DNA of 64,000 nucleotides from an uncultured Thiohalocapsa sp. (GCF_913063425.1 NZ_CAJXYK010000007.1:109079-173078); one strand, 5' to 3'; positions 1 through 13,485 are shown, counted from the stretch's first letter. Notes: generated from the sequence alone by a model not told the origin. Program-made: numbers and translations.

Positions 1-233
1 AGGAGCAGGACACCAGGTACCTGTACCGCGGCATCGCCAACCGCAGCTTCGAGCGCAAGTTCCAGCTCGCCGACTATGTCCGGGTGGTGGATGCGCGCCT
101 GGAGAACGGCCTGCTGCACATCGACCTGCGCCGGGAGATCCCGGAGGCCATGAAGCCGCGCAAGATCGCCATCCGCGGCGACGACGCGCGCCTCATCGAG
201 GGCCAGCAGCAGGAAGAGAAGGCCGCCGCGTAA
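1..233 (+). CDS. ibpA: Small heat-shock protein, Hsp20/IbpA family (3' end only)
   Basis: The gene enters from the left edge; the last 76 codons are visible and end at TAA 231-233. The reading contains [19 protein letters not shown] followed by a beta-strand-rich stretch with [15 protein letters not shown] and a short tail ending in EEKAAA. This matches the C-terminal half of the alpha-crystallin domain of IbpA/Hsp20 proteins; the segment [12 protein letters not shown] is characteristic of IbpA. Family knowledge: these are cytoplasmic ATP-independent holdases that bind aggregating proteins and hand them to DnaK/ClpB. The usual C-terminal IXI-type anchor is weak here (KIAIRGD). The N-terminal half and promoter lie outside the window. 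A strong terminator follows directly. Confidence 0.9.
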   Translation, partial: EQDTRYLYRGIANRSFERKFQLADYVRVVDARLENGLLHIDLRREIPEAMKPRKIAIRGDDARLIEGQQQEEKAAA

Positions 234-277
234 GCGCGATGGCGTGAACGCTGCGCCGCAGGGATGCGGTCATCAGG

Positions 278-305
278 AAGGCCGGGCAGTCGCCCGGCCT
301 TTTTC
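278..305 (+). terminator. Rho-independent terminator after ibpA
   Basis: An 8-bp GC stem (GGCCGGGC / GCCCGGCC, 280-287 with 292-299) with a 4-nt loop is followed directly by TTTTT. It lies 47 bp after the ibpA stop codon and is the clearest intrinsic terminator in the window. Confidence 0.88.
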
Positions 306-389
306 GTGCCCGGCCATTTTTGAGCCCGCCCCACGCTGGTCGCCTGGGCTGGGGTCCGGGAACGCTCGGCAAGCAGCCGTGCGGCCCCA

Positions 390-736
390 CAGGCGCTCGG
401 CATCAACAAGCTGTCTGACCGCGGCGGCACGCATGCTGACAGACCCGGCGCTGCGGGGGCTGCCTGGTGGCCCAGAGCAGTTGCGAGGCAGGAGGCGGCG
501 GCCTGCCGGACGCGGCCATGCGCTCCCTGGCGGACATCCGCGGCGAGACCCGCCGGGTGCTGGCGGAGGTCTTCGCGCGTGAGCAGGCGGCGGGCCGGCT
601 CGCCGCCGGGCGCGAGCCGGAGGCGCTGGCCGACTATCTGATGACCCTGATGATGGGCATGGCCGCCATGGCGCGCGGCGGGGCGGACTTGCCGGCGCTC
701 GCGCCGGTCATCGATCTTGCGGTGGACGGCTTCTGA
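390..736 (+). pseudogene. Remnant of a TetR-family regulator, frameshifted
   Basis: The last 89 codons (from about 458, stop TGA 734-736) read GCLVAQSS, then AMRSLADIRGETRRVLAEVF and a helix with ALADYLMTLMMGMAAMARGG. This is the ligand-binding C-terminal half of a TetR-type repressor. The natural upstream continuation, CLTAAARMLTDPALRG, is in another frame. The two join at a run of five G (455-459), so a one-base frameshift is the simplest explanation. Further upstream a third frame gives QALGINK, like the end of a TetR DNA-binding helix, but most of the N-terminal half is missing. I read this as a decayed gene. A sequencing error could explain the G-run shift but not the missing N-terminus. 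It may once have controlled the neighbouring cytochrome gene. Confidence 0.6.
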
Positions 737-856
737 TGCGGATGTGCGGGCTGTGGCCGCAAGCGGCGGGTTGCCGGCCGGCCCTGGCCGTGCCCGCCGG
801 CAGGGCGCCGGGCGCGGCGTCGGGCAGGGCGCACCGGCCTGATGCCGGCCGCTCCA

Positions 857-2236
857 TCAGCGCTTGCTGCGCAGCGCCTTGACCTGATCCGCGCTCACCG
901 GCGCCGCGTCGTTGCCCCAGCTGGCGCGGATCCAGCTCGCCAGGGTGGCGATCTGCTCGTCCGTGAAGACGCTGCCGAAGGACGGCATCACCACGTGCGG
1001 CGAGTAGGCCTCGTCCGGCTCCGCCGGCGCCCCCAGCAGCAGGGTCTTGATGACATCGTTGGGCTCCGGGAGTGTCACCGCCTCATTGCCGGCCAGCGCC
1101 GGAAAATAGGGCGCCAGCCCCTGGCCGTGGCTCTGATGGCAGCCGGCGCAGTAGCCGGCGTAGAGCTTGCGGCCCTTGATGTAGGTCTCCTCAGTCAGCT
1201 GATGCGGCACCGGTGGTGTGGTCGGCGGCGCTTCCTTCGCCGGCTGATCCTTCAGGTACACGGCCATGGCGCGCAGGTCCGACGCCGCCAGCTGCGACAG
1301 GCTCTGGTGCACCACCTCGGCCATCGGCCCCAGGGCCGCCGTCTCCGGGCCACTGCCCGACTTGGCCGAAGGCGCCTCGCCGGTGGCGAAATAGGTGGCG
1401 ATCTCCTCCACACTCCAGGCGCCGAGCCCTTCTGTCAGGTCCGATGTCAGGTTGGGCGCATACCAACCGTCGACGATGGCGCCGGTGAGGGCCTCCTTGG
1501 GCTCCGTGGCGCCGGCGAGGTTGCGTGGCGTATGGCAGCTGCCGCAGTGGCCGAGCCCCTCCACCAGGTAGGCGCCGCGGTTCCACTCGTCGCTCTTGTC
1601 CGGGCTCGGCTCGAAGCGCGCATCGTCCAGGTACAGCGTCTGCCAGCCGAACAGCAGATCGCGCATGTCGAAGGGCCAGCGCAGCTGCGTCTCCGGCGGC
1701 TGATAGCGCGACGGCTCCAGCGAGAACAGATAGTCCTTGATGGCCAGCAGGTCATCGTCCTTGACCTTGGTGTAGGACGGGTAGGGCAGCGCCGGGTAGT
1801 AGGGCTTGCCGTCCGGGCGGATGCCGTGCTGGAGCGCGCGCAGGAAGTCCTCGTCACTGAATGCGCCGATGCCGTAGCCCTTGGCCGGCGTGATGTTGGG
1901 CGTGTAGATGGTGCCGAAGGGCGTGTCGATGCCGCGCCCGCCCTCGAACAGGTTGCCGCCCTCGCGGGTGTGGCAGGCAACGCAGTCGCCCGCCAGGGTC
2001 AGATAGCGGCCGTAGGCCACCCTTGCCTCGGACAGGCCCCCGTAGGCCCGCGGAGGCGGCAGCGCCGTGGTCGTCGCGGGCGGCGTCGCACCGGCACCGC
2101 TGCCTTGCGCAGGCGCTGATTGCGCTGCGCCTGCGGCAGCCGGCGACGGCGCTGCGGGCGCCTCCGCGGCCGGGGCCTGTCCGGCGCCGAGGGTACAGGC
2201 GAGCAGGGTGGTGAGGACGACGACTCGGTGGTCCAT
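857..2236 (-). CDS. Secreted triheme c-type cytochrome (dehydrogenase cytochrome-subunit type)
   Basis: 459 aa. It has an N-terminal signal peptide (about residues 1-24, cut near PAAEA) and then an Ala/Pro-rich linker to about residue 62. Three CXXCH haem sites follow: CVACH (85-89), CGSCH (230-234) and CAGCH (362-366). The spacing of three class I-like domains, and motifs such as GRYLTLAGDCVACH and FGTIYTPNITP, match the membrane-attached cytochrome subunits of alcohol, gluconate and aldehyde dehydrogenases. Those subunits pass electrons from a periplasmic dehydrogenase to ubiquinone or an oxidase. No dehydrogenase catalytic subunit lies beside it, so its partner is unknown. The start is set by a GGAG ribosome site a few bases upstream of ATG 2236. 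It is transcribed toward the decayed TetR gene. Confidence 0.85.
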   Translation of the reverse strand: MDHRVVVLTTLLACTLGAGQAPAAEAPAAPSPAAAGAAQSAPAQGSGAGATPPATTTALPPPRAYGGLSEARVAYGRYLTLAGDCVACHTREGGNLFEGGRGIDTPFGTIYTPNITPAKGYGIGAFSDEDFLRALQHGIRPDGKPYYPALPYPSYTKVKDDDLLAIKDYLFSLEPSRYQPPETQLRWPFDMRDLLFGWQTLYLDDARFEPSPDKSDEWNRGAYLVEGLGHCGSCHTPRNLAGATEPKEALTGAIVDGWYAPNLTSDLTEGLGAWSVEEIATYFATGEAPSAKSGSGPETAALGPMAEVVHQSLSQLAASDLRAMAVYLKDQPAKEAPPTTPPVPHQLTEETYIKGRKLYAGYCAGCHQSHGQGLAPYFPALAGNEAVTLPEPNDVIKTLLLGAPAEPDEAYSPHVVMPSFGSVFTDEQIATLASWIRASWGNDAAPVSADQVKALRSKR

Positions 2237-2905
2237 AGGTGTGCTTCTCCAAACGGGGAGTGGGTCTGGCTGTGCGGGCGGGAATTGTGCCCGACGCAGG
2301 CGCCGACTTCACGGTTCGGATTCTGCGGCTAAGGCCGCCGCGCGGCCGGCGGGTCATCGCGTGGGCGCCGGCATGCGCCCCTCGCAACCTCGGGCCGGTG
2401 CTACCGGGTCGGCCAGGCTAGGGCCGCGCGGATTGGGTCTGTGGCCCGTGGGGGCTGAAGCGCAGGGGGCAGCGCACCAACGCAAGGTCCTGATCCTTAT
2501 AGTGTGTCAGCACACCGGGCGCCGCGCAGACTCGAGGCGGCGCGGAGCGTCGCGCAGGCCCTCGGCAATGTGACCACGGCGCATCTGTTGTACCTGGACC
2601 AGGATGCCCCCTGTGTCAGGCCCGCCGCGAGTCCGGACCCCCGAGCCGAACATGCGGGGGATGAGCTGCCGTAGGCGGCAGGGTGGCCAAGCGCCAGCGC
2701 ATCCAGCATCCGCGGGGTAAAGCGTCACTGCCTGCCTGGGCGATGCAATGCAGAGTCCGGTGGTCGGCACCGGGAAAGCCCGCCGGATCGGCCATAGCCG
2801 TCACTTGGACCAGAAGGCGCGGCCGACGATGTGCTCAGGCCATCTTGGCCAGCCGCTGCAAGGGCCGCGAGCCCGGCCCGCAGAGGTTTGCCAGCGCGGG
2901 CATGG
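2237..2905. other. Gene-free stretch, possible eroded toxin partner
   Basis: About 670 bp without a convincing gene. The half next to the cytochrome is its upstream region. On the minus strand between about 2500 and 2900, protein-like fragments are spread over three frames, for example GGILVQVQQMRRGHIAEGL near 2560. They lie just downstream of the broken antitoxin gene, where a toxin gene would be expected. I cannot assign a family, and no single open frame survives. Confidence 0.35.
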
Positions 2906-3233
2906 TCAAGCGATCTGCGGACGAGGACCCTGGTCTTGATCAGCGGCCTCACGCCGCTGCGCCCGCGCTTCCCGGATGACGGCAGCGATCTCTTCTTCGC
3001 TGAGGCCGTCAGCCCCGGTCTCGGCGGCGCTGCGCCGAACGGCGTCCAGCGCCCGGCCGAAGCGGGCTGCACGCAGGGCCTGCAGGTCCTGCTTCAGGCT
3101 CATTGGGCTGGTCTGGGTGAGGATGGCGCAGGGCTTGCCATTGCGGGTCAGCACCAGCCCGCCCCGCTTTGGCGAGACGCTTCCACACCGCGCTGGGCCG
3201 AGCCCGCAGCTCGCGAACATCAATGCAGTCCAT
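2906..3233 (-). pseudogene. Phd/YefM-type antitoxin, frameshifted
   Basis: The start (ATG at 3233) reads MDCIDVRELRARPSAVWKRL, the DNA-binding N-terminus of a Phd/YefM antitoxin. Shortly after WKRL the homologous reading moves to another frame, KRGGLVLTRNGKPCAILTQT, which is the classic continuation (the gene writes its own do-not-use-me motif, TRNGKPVAIL). It then runs through a helical tail to TGA at 2906-2908. One frameshift therefore splits the gene near 3175-3185. The tail, with two predicted helices and EEEIAAVIREARAQRR, is the toxin-binding half. If the shift is real the antitoxin is dead. No intact toxin is found downstream, which fits decay of the whole pair. Confidence 0.7.
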
Positions 3234-3460
3234 GGGAGGGCCTTGGCAGGACATGGCAGTGACGCGGCGAAGCATAGCCAAGGCGTGCATGACGCAAGAC
3301 CGGGCCGGGCACCGCCCGCTGCCGCCACGCCCAAGCCCCTCATCCTCGATTCCACTCAGCCCGGTGTCAATGCCTCGCGACACCGCTCCGGCGGTGTCGC
3401 GCATCCCCGGGCGCTCTGCGCCCTGCTGCGTACAGGACGCAGAACAAGACCCTTTGTTGA

Positions 3461-3492
3461 CCTGATGCAGCATCAGGGTTTCCCTGATCAGG
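3461..3492. promoter_or_regulatory. Paired inverted repeats, candidate operator upstream of hsdM
   Basis: Two palindromes share the same half-site. CCTGATG-CAG-CATCAGG spans 3461-3477 and CCTGATCAGG spans 3483-3492. They sit 55 bp before the proposed hsdM start and about 230 bp from the divergent antitoxin start. Repeated half-sites of this kind are typical of a dimeric repressor operator. Which protein binds is unknown: a controller of the restriction operon, or the antitoxin next door. Confidence 0.45.
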
Positions 3493-3546
3493 CCGTTGTG
3501 CGCTACCGTTGCCGTACACGCGCGATTGGGTCAACGGGGGCGCAGC

Positions 3547-5164
<1,618 letters not shown>

Positions 5165-5172
<8 letters not shown>

Positions 5173-6418
5173 CTGGGTGACAACCAGCCTGGGCGAATTT
5201 GCGACCCTCCAGCGGGGGCACGATTTGCCCGAGCACTCGCGACATACCGGAGATGTCCCGGTCATCGGCTCCTTCGGGATCACGGGGACTCATTCTGAGT
5301 GGGTTTCTCAAGGCCCCGGAGTCACCGTTGGACGAAGCGGTGCTTCAATCGGCGTGGTCTCGTATGTCGAAAGAGATTATTGGCCGCTCAATACATGCCT
5401 TTATGTCACGGATTTTCACGGCAACAATCGGCGCTTTGTCTACTATTTCCTGAAAACGTTAAATCTCGCCAATTTCAACTCCGGAAGTGCTCAGCCCTCT
5501 CTAAACCGCAATTACATCCATCCGATATCCATACATGTTCCGCGACGGACGGAGCAAGATGATATCGCCGCTCTCCTCGGCGCCCTTGACGACAAAATTG
5601 AGCTGAACCATCGGACCAACGAGACGCTGGAGGCGCTGGCGCGGGCGATCTTCAAGGACTGGTTCGTGGACTTCGGCCCGACGCGGGACAAGGCCGACGG
5701 CCGCGCGCCCTACCTCGCCCCGGCGCTGTGGAGCCTGTTCCCGGATCGGCTGGATGCGGAGGGGAAGCCGGAGGGGTGGACGCGCGAGCGTATAGGCGAG
5801 CATGTCAAGGCTGCGAAAGGCCTGAGCTACAAGGGCTCGGGGCTGACAACCGCGGACTCCGGCATGCCATTGCACAACCTGAACTCCGTGCTGGAAGGCG
5901 GCGGCTACAAGACAGACGGACTCAAGTTCTACGCCGGAGATTACAAGCCTAAGCACACGGTGCGACCGGGCGACCTGATCGTCGCGAATACGGAGCAGGG
6001 TTTCGATCATTTGTTGATTGGATACTCCGCAATAGTTCCCCGCTGGACTGGCAAGGAAGCTCTCTTTAGTCATCATCTCTACAGGGTTGAGCCGCTGTCC
6101 GTCTCCCCGGTGAGCCGCATCTGGCTGCACTTCGCGTTGAGCGCTTCCTGGATCGGGGATGTCGTGCGTCGATTCTCGAACGGCACGACGGTCAATATGC
6201 TCCCTGCGGACGCTTTCGCACTTCCCGAGATCACGGTACCCAATAAGGAGATCGTCCGGGCGTTCGATGGCCTAGCGGAGCCGCTGTTGAGCCGGCAAGA
6301 GGACAGTTTCTGCGAGTCCCAAACGCTCGCCCAAACCCGCGACCTCCTCCTCCCCAAGCTCATGTCCGGCGAGATCCGCCTGCGTGACGCCGAGCGCATG
6401 GTCGAGGACGCAGCATGA
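5165..6418 (+). CDS. hsdS: Type I restriction-modification specificity subunit S
   Basis: 417 aa, starting at ATG 5165 inside the end of hsdM. It recognises the split DNA target for the whole complex. Two target-recognition domains are visible, about residues 1-135 and 195-350. The first ends at the conserved helix [20 protein letters not shown] and continues into [14 protein letters not shown]; the second ends in the matching repeat [19 protein letters not shown]. The recognition-domain DNA, especially 5200-5560 and 5990-6260, is visibly richer in A and T than hsdM or hsdR. This is expected for a part of the gene that is exchanged between strains. The stop overlaps the next start (ATGA at 6415-6418). 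Confidence 0.95.
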
Positions 6419-7437
6419 GCACGGCGCCGCTCGGCCGGCTGGCGAAGGTGGACCTGCGCGACGCCTGGCAGTCGGAGGCCGGCGACTTCACGCCCTGGCT
6501 GGCGCAGGCGGAGAACATCGCGCTCCTCGGCGAGGCCATCGGCCTGGAGCTGGAGGTGGAGGCACAGGAGAAGGACGTCGGGCCGTTTCGTGCGGACATT
6601 CTGTGCCGCAACACCGCCAGCGGCGCCTGGGTGCTGGTCGAGAACCAGCTTGAGCGCACCGATCACATCCACCTCGGCCAACTGCTCACCTACGCCGCCG
6701 GGCTCAATGCGGTGACCATCGTCTGGATCGCGGCGCGCTTCACCGAGGAGCACCGCGCCGCGCTGGACTGGCTGAACGACATCACCGACGAGCGCTTCAA
6801 CTTCTTTGGGCTGGAGGTGGAGCTGTGGCGCATCGGCGACTCCGCCATTGCGCCGAAATTCAACGTCGTCTCCAAGCCCAACGACTGGACGCGCTCGGTG
6901 TCCGATGCGGCCAAAGGCATCAGCGAGACCGCGCTCACCGACACGCAGCGCCTGCAACTGGACTTCTGGGCGGGCTTTCGCGCGCACATGCTGGCGCAGG
7001 GCTCGCCGGTTCGGCCGACGCGGGCGCTGAAGCAGAACTGGATGTGGATGGCCATCGGGCGCTCCTGGTGCAAGCTGATGGCCACGATCTCGACCTGGAG
7101 CAGCGAGACCCAGGCCTACGGGCCGGGGGAAGTGCGCGCGGAGCTGCACCTGACGGACGAGGACGCGGGAACCTACTTTCAGCTCTTGGCGCGCGAGAAG
7201 GCGGCCATCGAGGCGAGATTCGGAGAGCCGCTCATCTGGTACACCAAGGCGGGCGTGCGCAGTTGCCGCATCGGCGTCATGCGCGGCGCCGATCTGCAAG
7301 ACCGCGACACCTGGCCGGAGCTGTTCGAGTGGCTGCGCGTCAAGCTCGAGGCGCTCAACGCTGCCTTCCGGGAGCGCGTTCGCTCGCTGGATGCCGCAGA
7401 TTGGCAGCCGGACGACGCGGCGGGCGGGGATGCGTGA
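6415..7437 (+). CDS. DUF4268-type PD-(D/E)XK nuclease-like protein
   Basis: 340 aa, coupled to hsdS by ATGA. The N-terminal third carries a nuclease-fold core: FRADILCRNTASG, then VLVENQLERTDHIHLGQLLTY. The Asp followed by Glu-Asn-Gln is the variant active site of this family, near residues 60-80. The C-terminal half (about 190-330: LDFWAGFRAHMLAQ, then WCKLMATIS and FGEPLIWYTKAG) matches the DUF4268 region often seen beside restriction systems. Likely role, inferred: an accessory nuclease or DNA-binding factor of the type I locus. The ENQ in place of the usual EXK is normal for the family. No transmembrane or signal segment is seen. Confidence 0.75.
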   Translation: MSTAPLGRLAKVDLRDAWQSEAGDFTPWLAQAENIALLGEAIGLELEVEAQEKDVGPFRADILCRNTASGAWVLVENQLERTDHIHLGQLLTYAAGLNAVTIVWIAARFTEEHRAALDWLNDITDERFNFFGLEVELWRIGDSAIAPKFNVVSKPNDWTRSVSDAAKGISETALTDTQRLQLDFWAGFRAHMLAQGSPVRPTRALKQNWMWMAIGRSWCKLMATISTWSSETQAYGPGEVRAELHLTDEDAGTYFQLLAREKAAIEARFGEPLIWYTKAGVRSCRIGVMRGADLQDRDTWPELFEWLRVKLEALNAAFRERVRSLDAADWQPDDAAGGDA

Positions 7438-7576
7438 CCAAGCTCGGGAAAGAGCACTCAGCCGCCGCCGCGGTCGTTCGGCTCCTGGAGCCTGATTGCC
7501 CCAGGGCCCGCGCTTCGTGCCGACGCGGGCAAGGCGCCACGCCGAAGCGGCCGACCACGCCGAGGAGCAGATGCTG

Positions 7577-8047
7577 ATGGATGCCAATACACGCAAGGAA
7601 CGGTTCTCTTTGGCCTACATCGCCGCGGTCGCCGCCAAGGCCGGGTTCGACCTGATCGAGCCCCGTGTGGACGTCGACAGCATCGACGGCGCCCTGATCT
7701 CGCACGCAGGGCGACGGCCGAGGATTGAGTTTCAGGCGAAGGCGACGGCCCGGGACGTGCTCGGCGACGCGGACATCGGGTACGCGCTGCCCATAAAGAA
7801 CTACAACGACCTGCGCGCGGAGGTCATCGTGCCGCGTATCCTCATTCTCGTCGTGCTGCCGCAAGCCGAGGACGATTGGCTGACCCACAGCGAGGAGGAG
7901 CTGGTCCTGCGTCACTGCGGCTATTACCTATCGCTCGCGGGCCTGCCGGAGCGCGATAATACCGCCAGCGTCACTGTGCGCATCCCCCGCGAGAACCGTT
8001 TCGATCCGACCCGGCTCGCAGCCATGATGAACCTTGCCGCTCTCTGA
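7577..8047 (+). CDS. DUF4365-like protein, nuclease-fold candidate
   Basis: 156 aa. The start is taken as ATG 7577 because GAGGAG (7563-7568) lies at a normal distance; ATG 7571 is too close. The N-terminal region RKERFSLAYIAAVAAKAGF, then DVDSIDGALIS and IEFQAKAT, follows the DUF4365 pattern. In it an Asp and a QXK triad suggest a PD-(D/E)XK-like fold, with roughly D at residue 38 and QAK near 55. The rest is a compact alpha/beta domain (PRILILVVLPQ, EEELVLRHCGYYLSLAG). It is only 6 bp from the next gene, so the two are probably cotranscribed and work together. Function unknown; the fold call is moderate. Confidence 0.6.
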   Translation: MDANTRKERFSLAYIAAVAAKAGFDLIEPRVDVDSIDGALISHAGRRPRIEFQAKATARDVLGDADIGYALPIKNYNDLRAEVIVPRILILVVLPQAEDDWLTHSEEELVLRHCGYYLSLAGLPERDNTASVTVRIPRENRFDPTRLAAMMNLAAL

Positions 8048-8053
8048 GTCGTC

Positions 8054-9202
8054 ATGCGAACCGAACTGACCGACGAGGCCGCGCTGAGCAGCTTGCCCTG
8101 GGGCGACTTGAAGTCGTACCTCGATGTGCAGGGGTGGGCGCTCGTGGACCGCATCGGGGACAAGGCCCTCGTGTACCGGCCCGGGGACGGGTCCCGCGAG
8201 GCGGTGGAGATCCTGGTGCCCGCACGGGACGACCTCGGCGACTATGCGTTGCGCATGGCGGAGGCCGTGCGGATTCTGGCTGACGTGGAGCAGCGATCCG
8301 CCCTCGCCGTCTACGGTGATATCACCTTGTCCGGTCTCGATGTCGTGCGCCTGCGTGCGCCGACTTCCGAGGCGGACGGCGCCATCGCCATCGAGGAGGG
8401 CGTGACCCTGTATCGCGAGGCCGAGAACCTGATGCTGTCGGCGGCCTGTGCAGCAGTAGATCCGCGGCGCAGCTATCACTTGCGTAAGGTGACCGAGGCC
8501 ACGGACTACCTCAAGTCCGTGCGGCTCGGTCCGAGCGAGCGCGGCAGCTATATCCTGACCGTCTTCTCGCCGGTCCAGCCGCGGCTTGGGGGTCAGCAGC
8601 AACTGGAGCTCGGCGACGAGCCCTTCTCCCGCACAGTGACGTTGCGCCTGGCCGACGCGCTCGGCGCCGCCAAGCGGGCAGCCGATCAGGCGATCTCCGA
8701 TGGGGCCTTCGCCCCGTTCGACGCCGCCGTTGCCCAGGGTGTCAGCGCGAATCTGTGCGAGGCGGTGGCGCGTCTGGCCGAGGCCGCGCGCGGGATCGAC
8801 ATCGGCCTGTCCTGGGCGCGCACCCGGCCGACCGGCCGCCGCAATCAGCGGTTCCATTTCAGCCCGGATGTGGCGGACGTCCTGCGGGAAGCGGCCAGCA
8901 TCTTTCGCAGGTCCGAGCCCCTCACGGACGAGCGTCTCAGCGGCTTCGTGATCGCCCTAGACCGGCCGGTGGAGCACTTCGACGGCAGCGCGACCTTGCG
9001 GGTCCTGCTCGACGACAAGCCGAAGCGCGTCCGGGTGCGCTTCGAGCAGTCCGTTTACGCGCAAGTGATCCGCGCGTTCCAGGAGAAGCTGGTCCTATCC
9101 CTCCGGGGAGACCTGTATCCGGTTGGCCAGCGGTGGGAGATCCGCAATCCGCGGGAGATCCGTATCGAGGAAGACCAGGATGCCGATGTCGCCGATGATT
9201 GA
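8054..9202 (+). CDS. Unknown 382-aa protein of the hsd locus
   Basis: I do not recognise this protein. It is soluble-looking, with no signal or membrane segments. The N-terminal part (about 1-125) has alternating strands and helices (SLPWGDLKSYLDVQGWALVD, then REAVEILVPARDDLGDYALR). The middle has a helical stretch (LADALGAAKRAADQAISDGA, then SANLCEAVARLAEAARGIDI). The end (about 300-370) is beta-rich with LRVLLDDKPKRVRVRFEQ and VLSLRGDLYPVGQRWEIRNP, then an acidic tail. It lies 6 bp after the DUF4365 gene and 150 bp before hsdR. Codon use is like its neighbours. The tight pairing suggests a two-gene unit carried inside the restriction operon. Confidence 0.7.
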   Translation: MRTELTDEAALSSLPWGDLKSYLDVQGWALVDRIGDKALVYRPGDGSREAVEILVPARDDLGDYALRMAEAVRILADVEQRSALAVYGDITLSGLDVVRLRAPTSEADGAIAIEEGVTLYREAENLMLSAACAAVDPRRSYHLRKVTEATDYLKSVRLGPSERGSYILTVFSPVQPRLGGQQQLELGDEPFSRTVTLRLADALGAAKRAADQAISDGAFAPFDAAVAQGVSANLCEAVARLAEAARGIDIGLSWARTRPTGRRNQRFHFSPDVADVLREAASIFRRSEPLTDERLSGFVIALDRPVEHFDGSATLRVLLDDKPKRVRVRFEQSVYAQVIRAFQEKLVLSLRGDLYPVGQRWEIRNPREIRIEEDQDADVADD

Positions 9203-9352
9203 CGGCGTTTGCAGACGCTTAGGGCTGTTCTGAACGGCCCGCATAACTAACGAAGAACCGCCCGCTCGTACGGTCAAGCAGTCGTGGGCCCGGGCAGCCC
9301 GGTGCACGGCCGCACCTGAAAGCCGGCATCGCACAGTGACGGGAGAACGAGC

Positions 9353-12517
<3,165 letters not shown>

Positions 12518-12552
12518 GTGCGTAGAGCGGCGCGTCGGCGGCGGAGTGCACT

Positions 12553-12652
12553 GGTTCCCAAGCTCCGCTTGGGAACCGGGCCTGGAAGCTCTGCTTCCCG
12601 AAGACGCGAAGCAGAGCTTCGGGGCCGCATTCCCAAGCAGAGCTTGGGAACG
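12553..12652. repeat. REP-like multi-palindrome element, copy A
   Basis: An array of three linked palindromes about 100 bp long. The first arm pair is GGTTCCCAAGC / GCTTGGGAACC (12553-12577), then GAAGC...GCTTC with a mirrored GAAGCAGAGCTTC, and finally TTCCCAAGCAGAGCTTGGGAA (12630-12650). Four more copies occur within 3 kb. This copy sits 46 bp upstream of the RAYT gene. Confidence 0.9.
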
Positions 12653-12698
12653 AGTGATACGAGTGATACGAGTGTCGAGCGAACAGAAGGAGACTGCC

Positions 12699-13232
12699 AT
12701 GCCCCGCAGCCGCTACCGCTTCGTGGGTGATGATGCGCCGTACTTCATGACCATGACCGTCAATCACTGGCTGCCGGTGTTCACGCGCCCGGCAACCGTC
12801 CAGGTGCTCTACGACAGCTGGCGTTGGCTCGCGCTGCATGAGGGTTTCCGGCTGCACGGCTACGTCATCCTGGAGAACCACCTGCACCTGGTCGCTGCCG
12901 CGCAGGACATCGACAACCTTGCACGACGCTTCAAATCCTTCCCGGCCCGACAGATCATCGACCACCTGACCGCCGCCAAGGCGCTGCGGCTGCTGGAATT
13001 GCTCGCGCTCTTCAAGCGGCGGCACAAAACCCAATCGGCGCATCAACTCTGGGAAGAGGGCAGCCACCCGCAACGCATCGAGGCGGAGGTCGTGATGCGC
13101 CAGAAGCTCGACTACATCCACTGCAACCCGGTCAAGCGCGGCTACGTCGATCTGCCCGAGCACTGGCGCTGGTCCAGTGCGCGCAACTACGCCGGGGAGC
13201 CCGGACTCATCGACGTGGACAAGGATTGGTGA
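12699..13232 (+). CDS. REP-associated tyrosine transposase (RAYT, Y1/TnpA_REP family)
   Basis: 177 aa, starting at ATG 12699 behind AGAAGGAGA. Family signature: an N-terminal PRSRYRFVGDDAPYFMTMTV; the HUH motif as HLHLV in VILENHLHLVAA (about residues 60-66); and the catalytic-tyrosine helix RQKLDYIHCNPVKRGYVDLP near residue 138, ending with HWRWSSARNY. RAYTs are single-copy housekeeping-like relatives of IS200/IS605 transposases that nick and mobilise REP palindromes. Flanking REP copies A and B and three others nearby are the obvious substrates. The protein looks intact, so this locus may be active. Confidence 0.9.
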   Translation: MPRSRYRFVGDDAPYFMTMTVNHWLPVFTRPATVQVLYDSWRWLALHEGFRLHGYVILENHLHLVAAAQDIDNLARRFKSFPARQIIDHLTAAKALRLLELLALFKRRHKTQSAHQLWEEGSHPQRIEAEVVMRQKLDYIHCNPVKRGYVDLPEHWRWSSARNYAGEPGLIDVDKDW

Positions 13233-13280
13233 AGCCCACGGCCCCGCTGGTGCGACTGCTGATTCCCGTCTTCGCTACTG

Positions 13281-13370
13281 ATCCACTGGTCCACTGGTCC
13301 ACTGGTGCACTGGTCCACTGGTCCACTGGTCCGCTGGTCCGCTGGTCCGCTGGTCCACTGGTTCCACTGG
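13281..13370. repeat. 9-bp tandem repeat (TCCACTGGT-type, about ten units)
   Basis: About ten imperfect head-to-tail copies of TCCACTGGT (variants TCCGCTGGT and TGCACTGGT) run directly into REP copy B. Shorter runs of the same unit precede REP copies C, D and E, so the array seems to be part of the mobile unit. Confidence 0.85.
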
Positions 13371-13468
13371 TTCCCAAGCTCCGCTTGGGAACCGGGCCTG
13401 GAAGCTCCGCTTCCCGAAGACACGAAGCAGAGCTTCGCGACTGCGTTCCCAAGCAGAGCTTGGGAACG
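13369..13468. repeat. REP-like multi-palindrome element, copy B
   Basis: Same architecture and nearly the same sequence as copy A, downstream of the RAYT gene. It is followed after about 18 bp by the truncated tRNA-Leu copy. Confidence 0.9.
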
Positions 13469-13485
13469 AGTGAGCAGGAACTTGT

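Noticed and set aside
842..2119. Long plus-strand frame (about 425 aa) opposite the triheme cytochrome
   Set aside because: Arg/Ala-rich shadow with no domain; the opposite strand has a signal peptide and three CXXCH sites.
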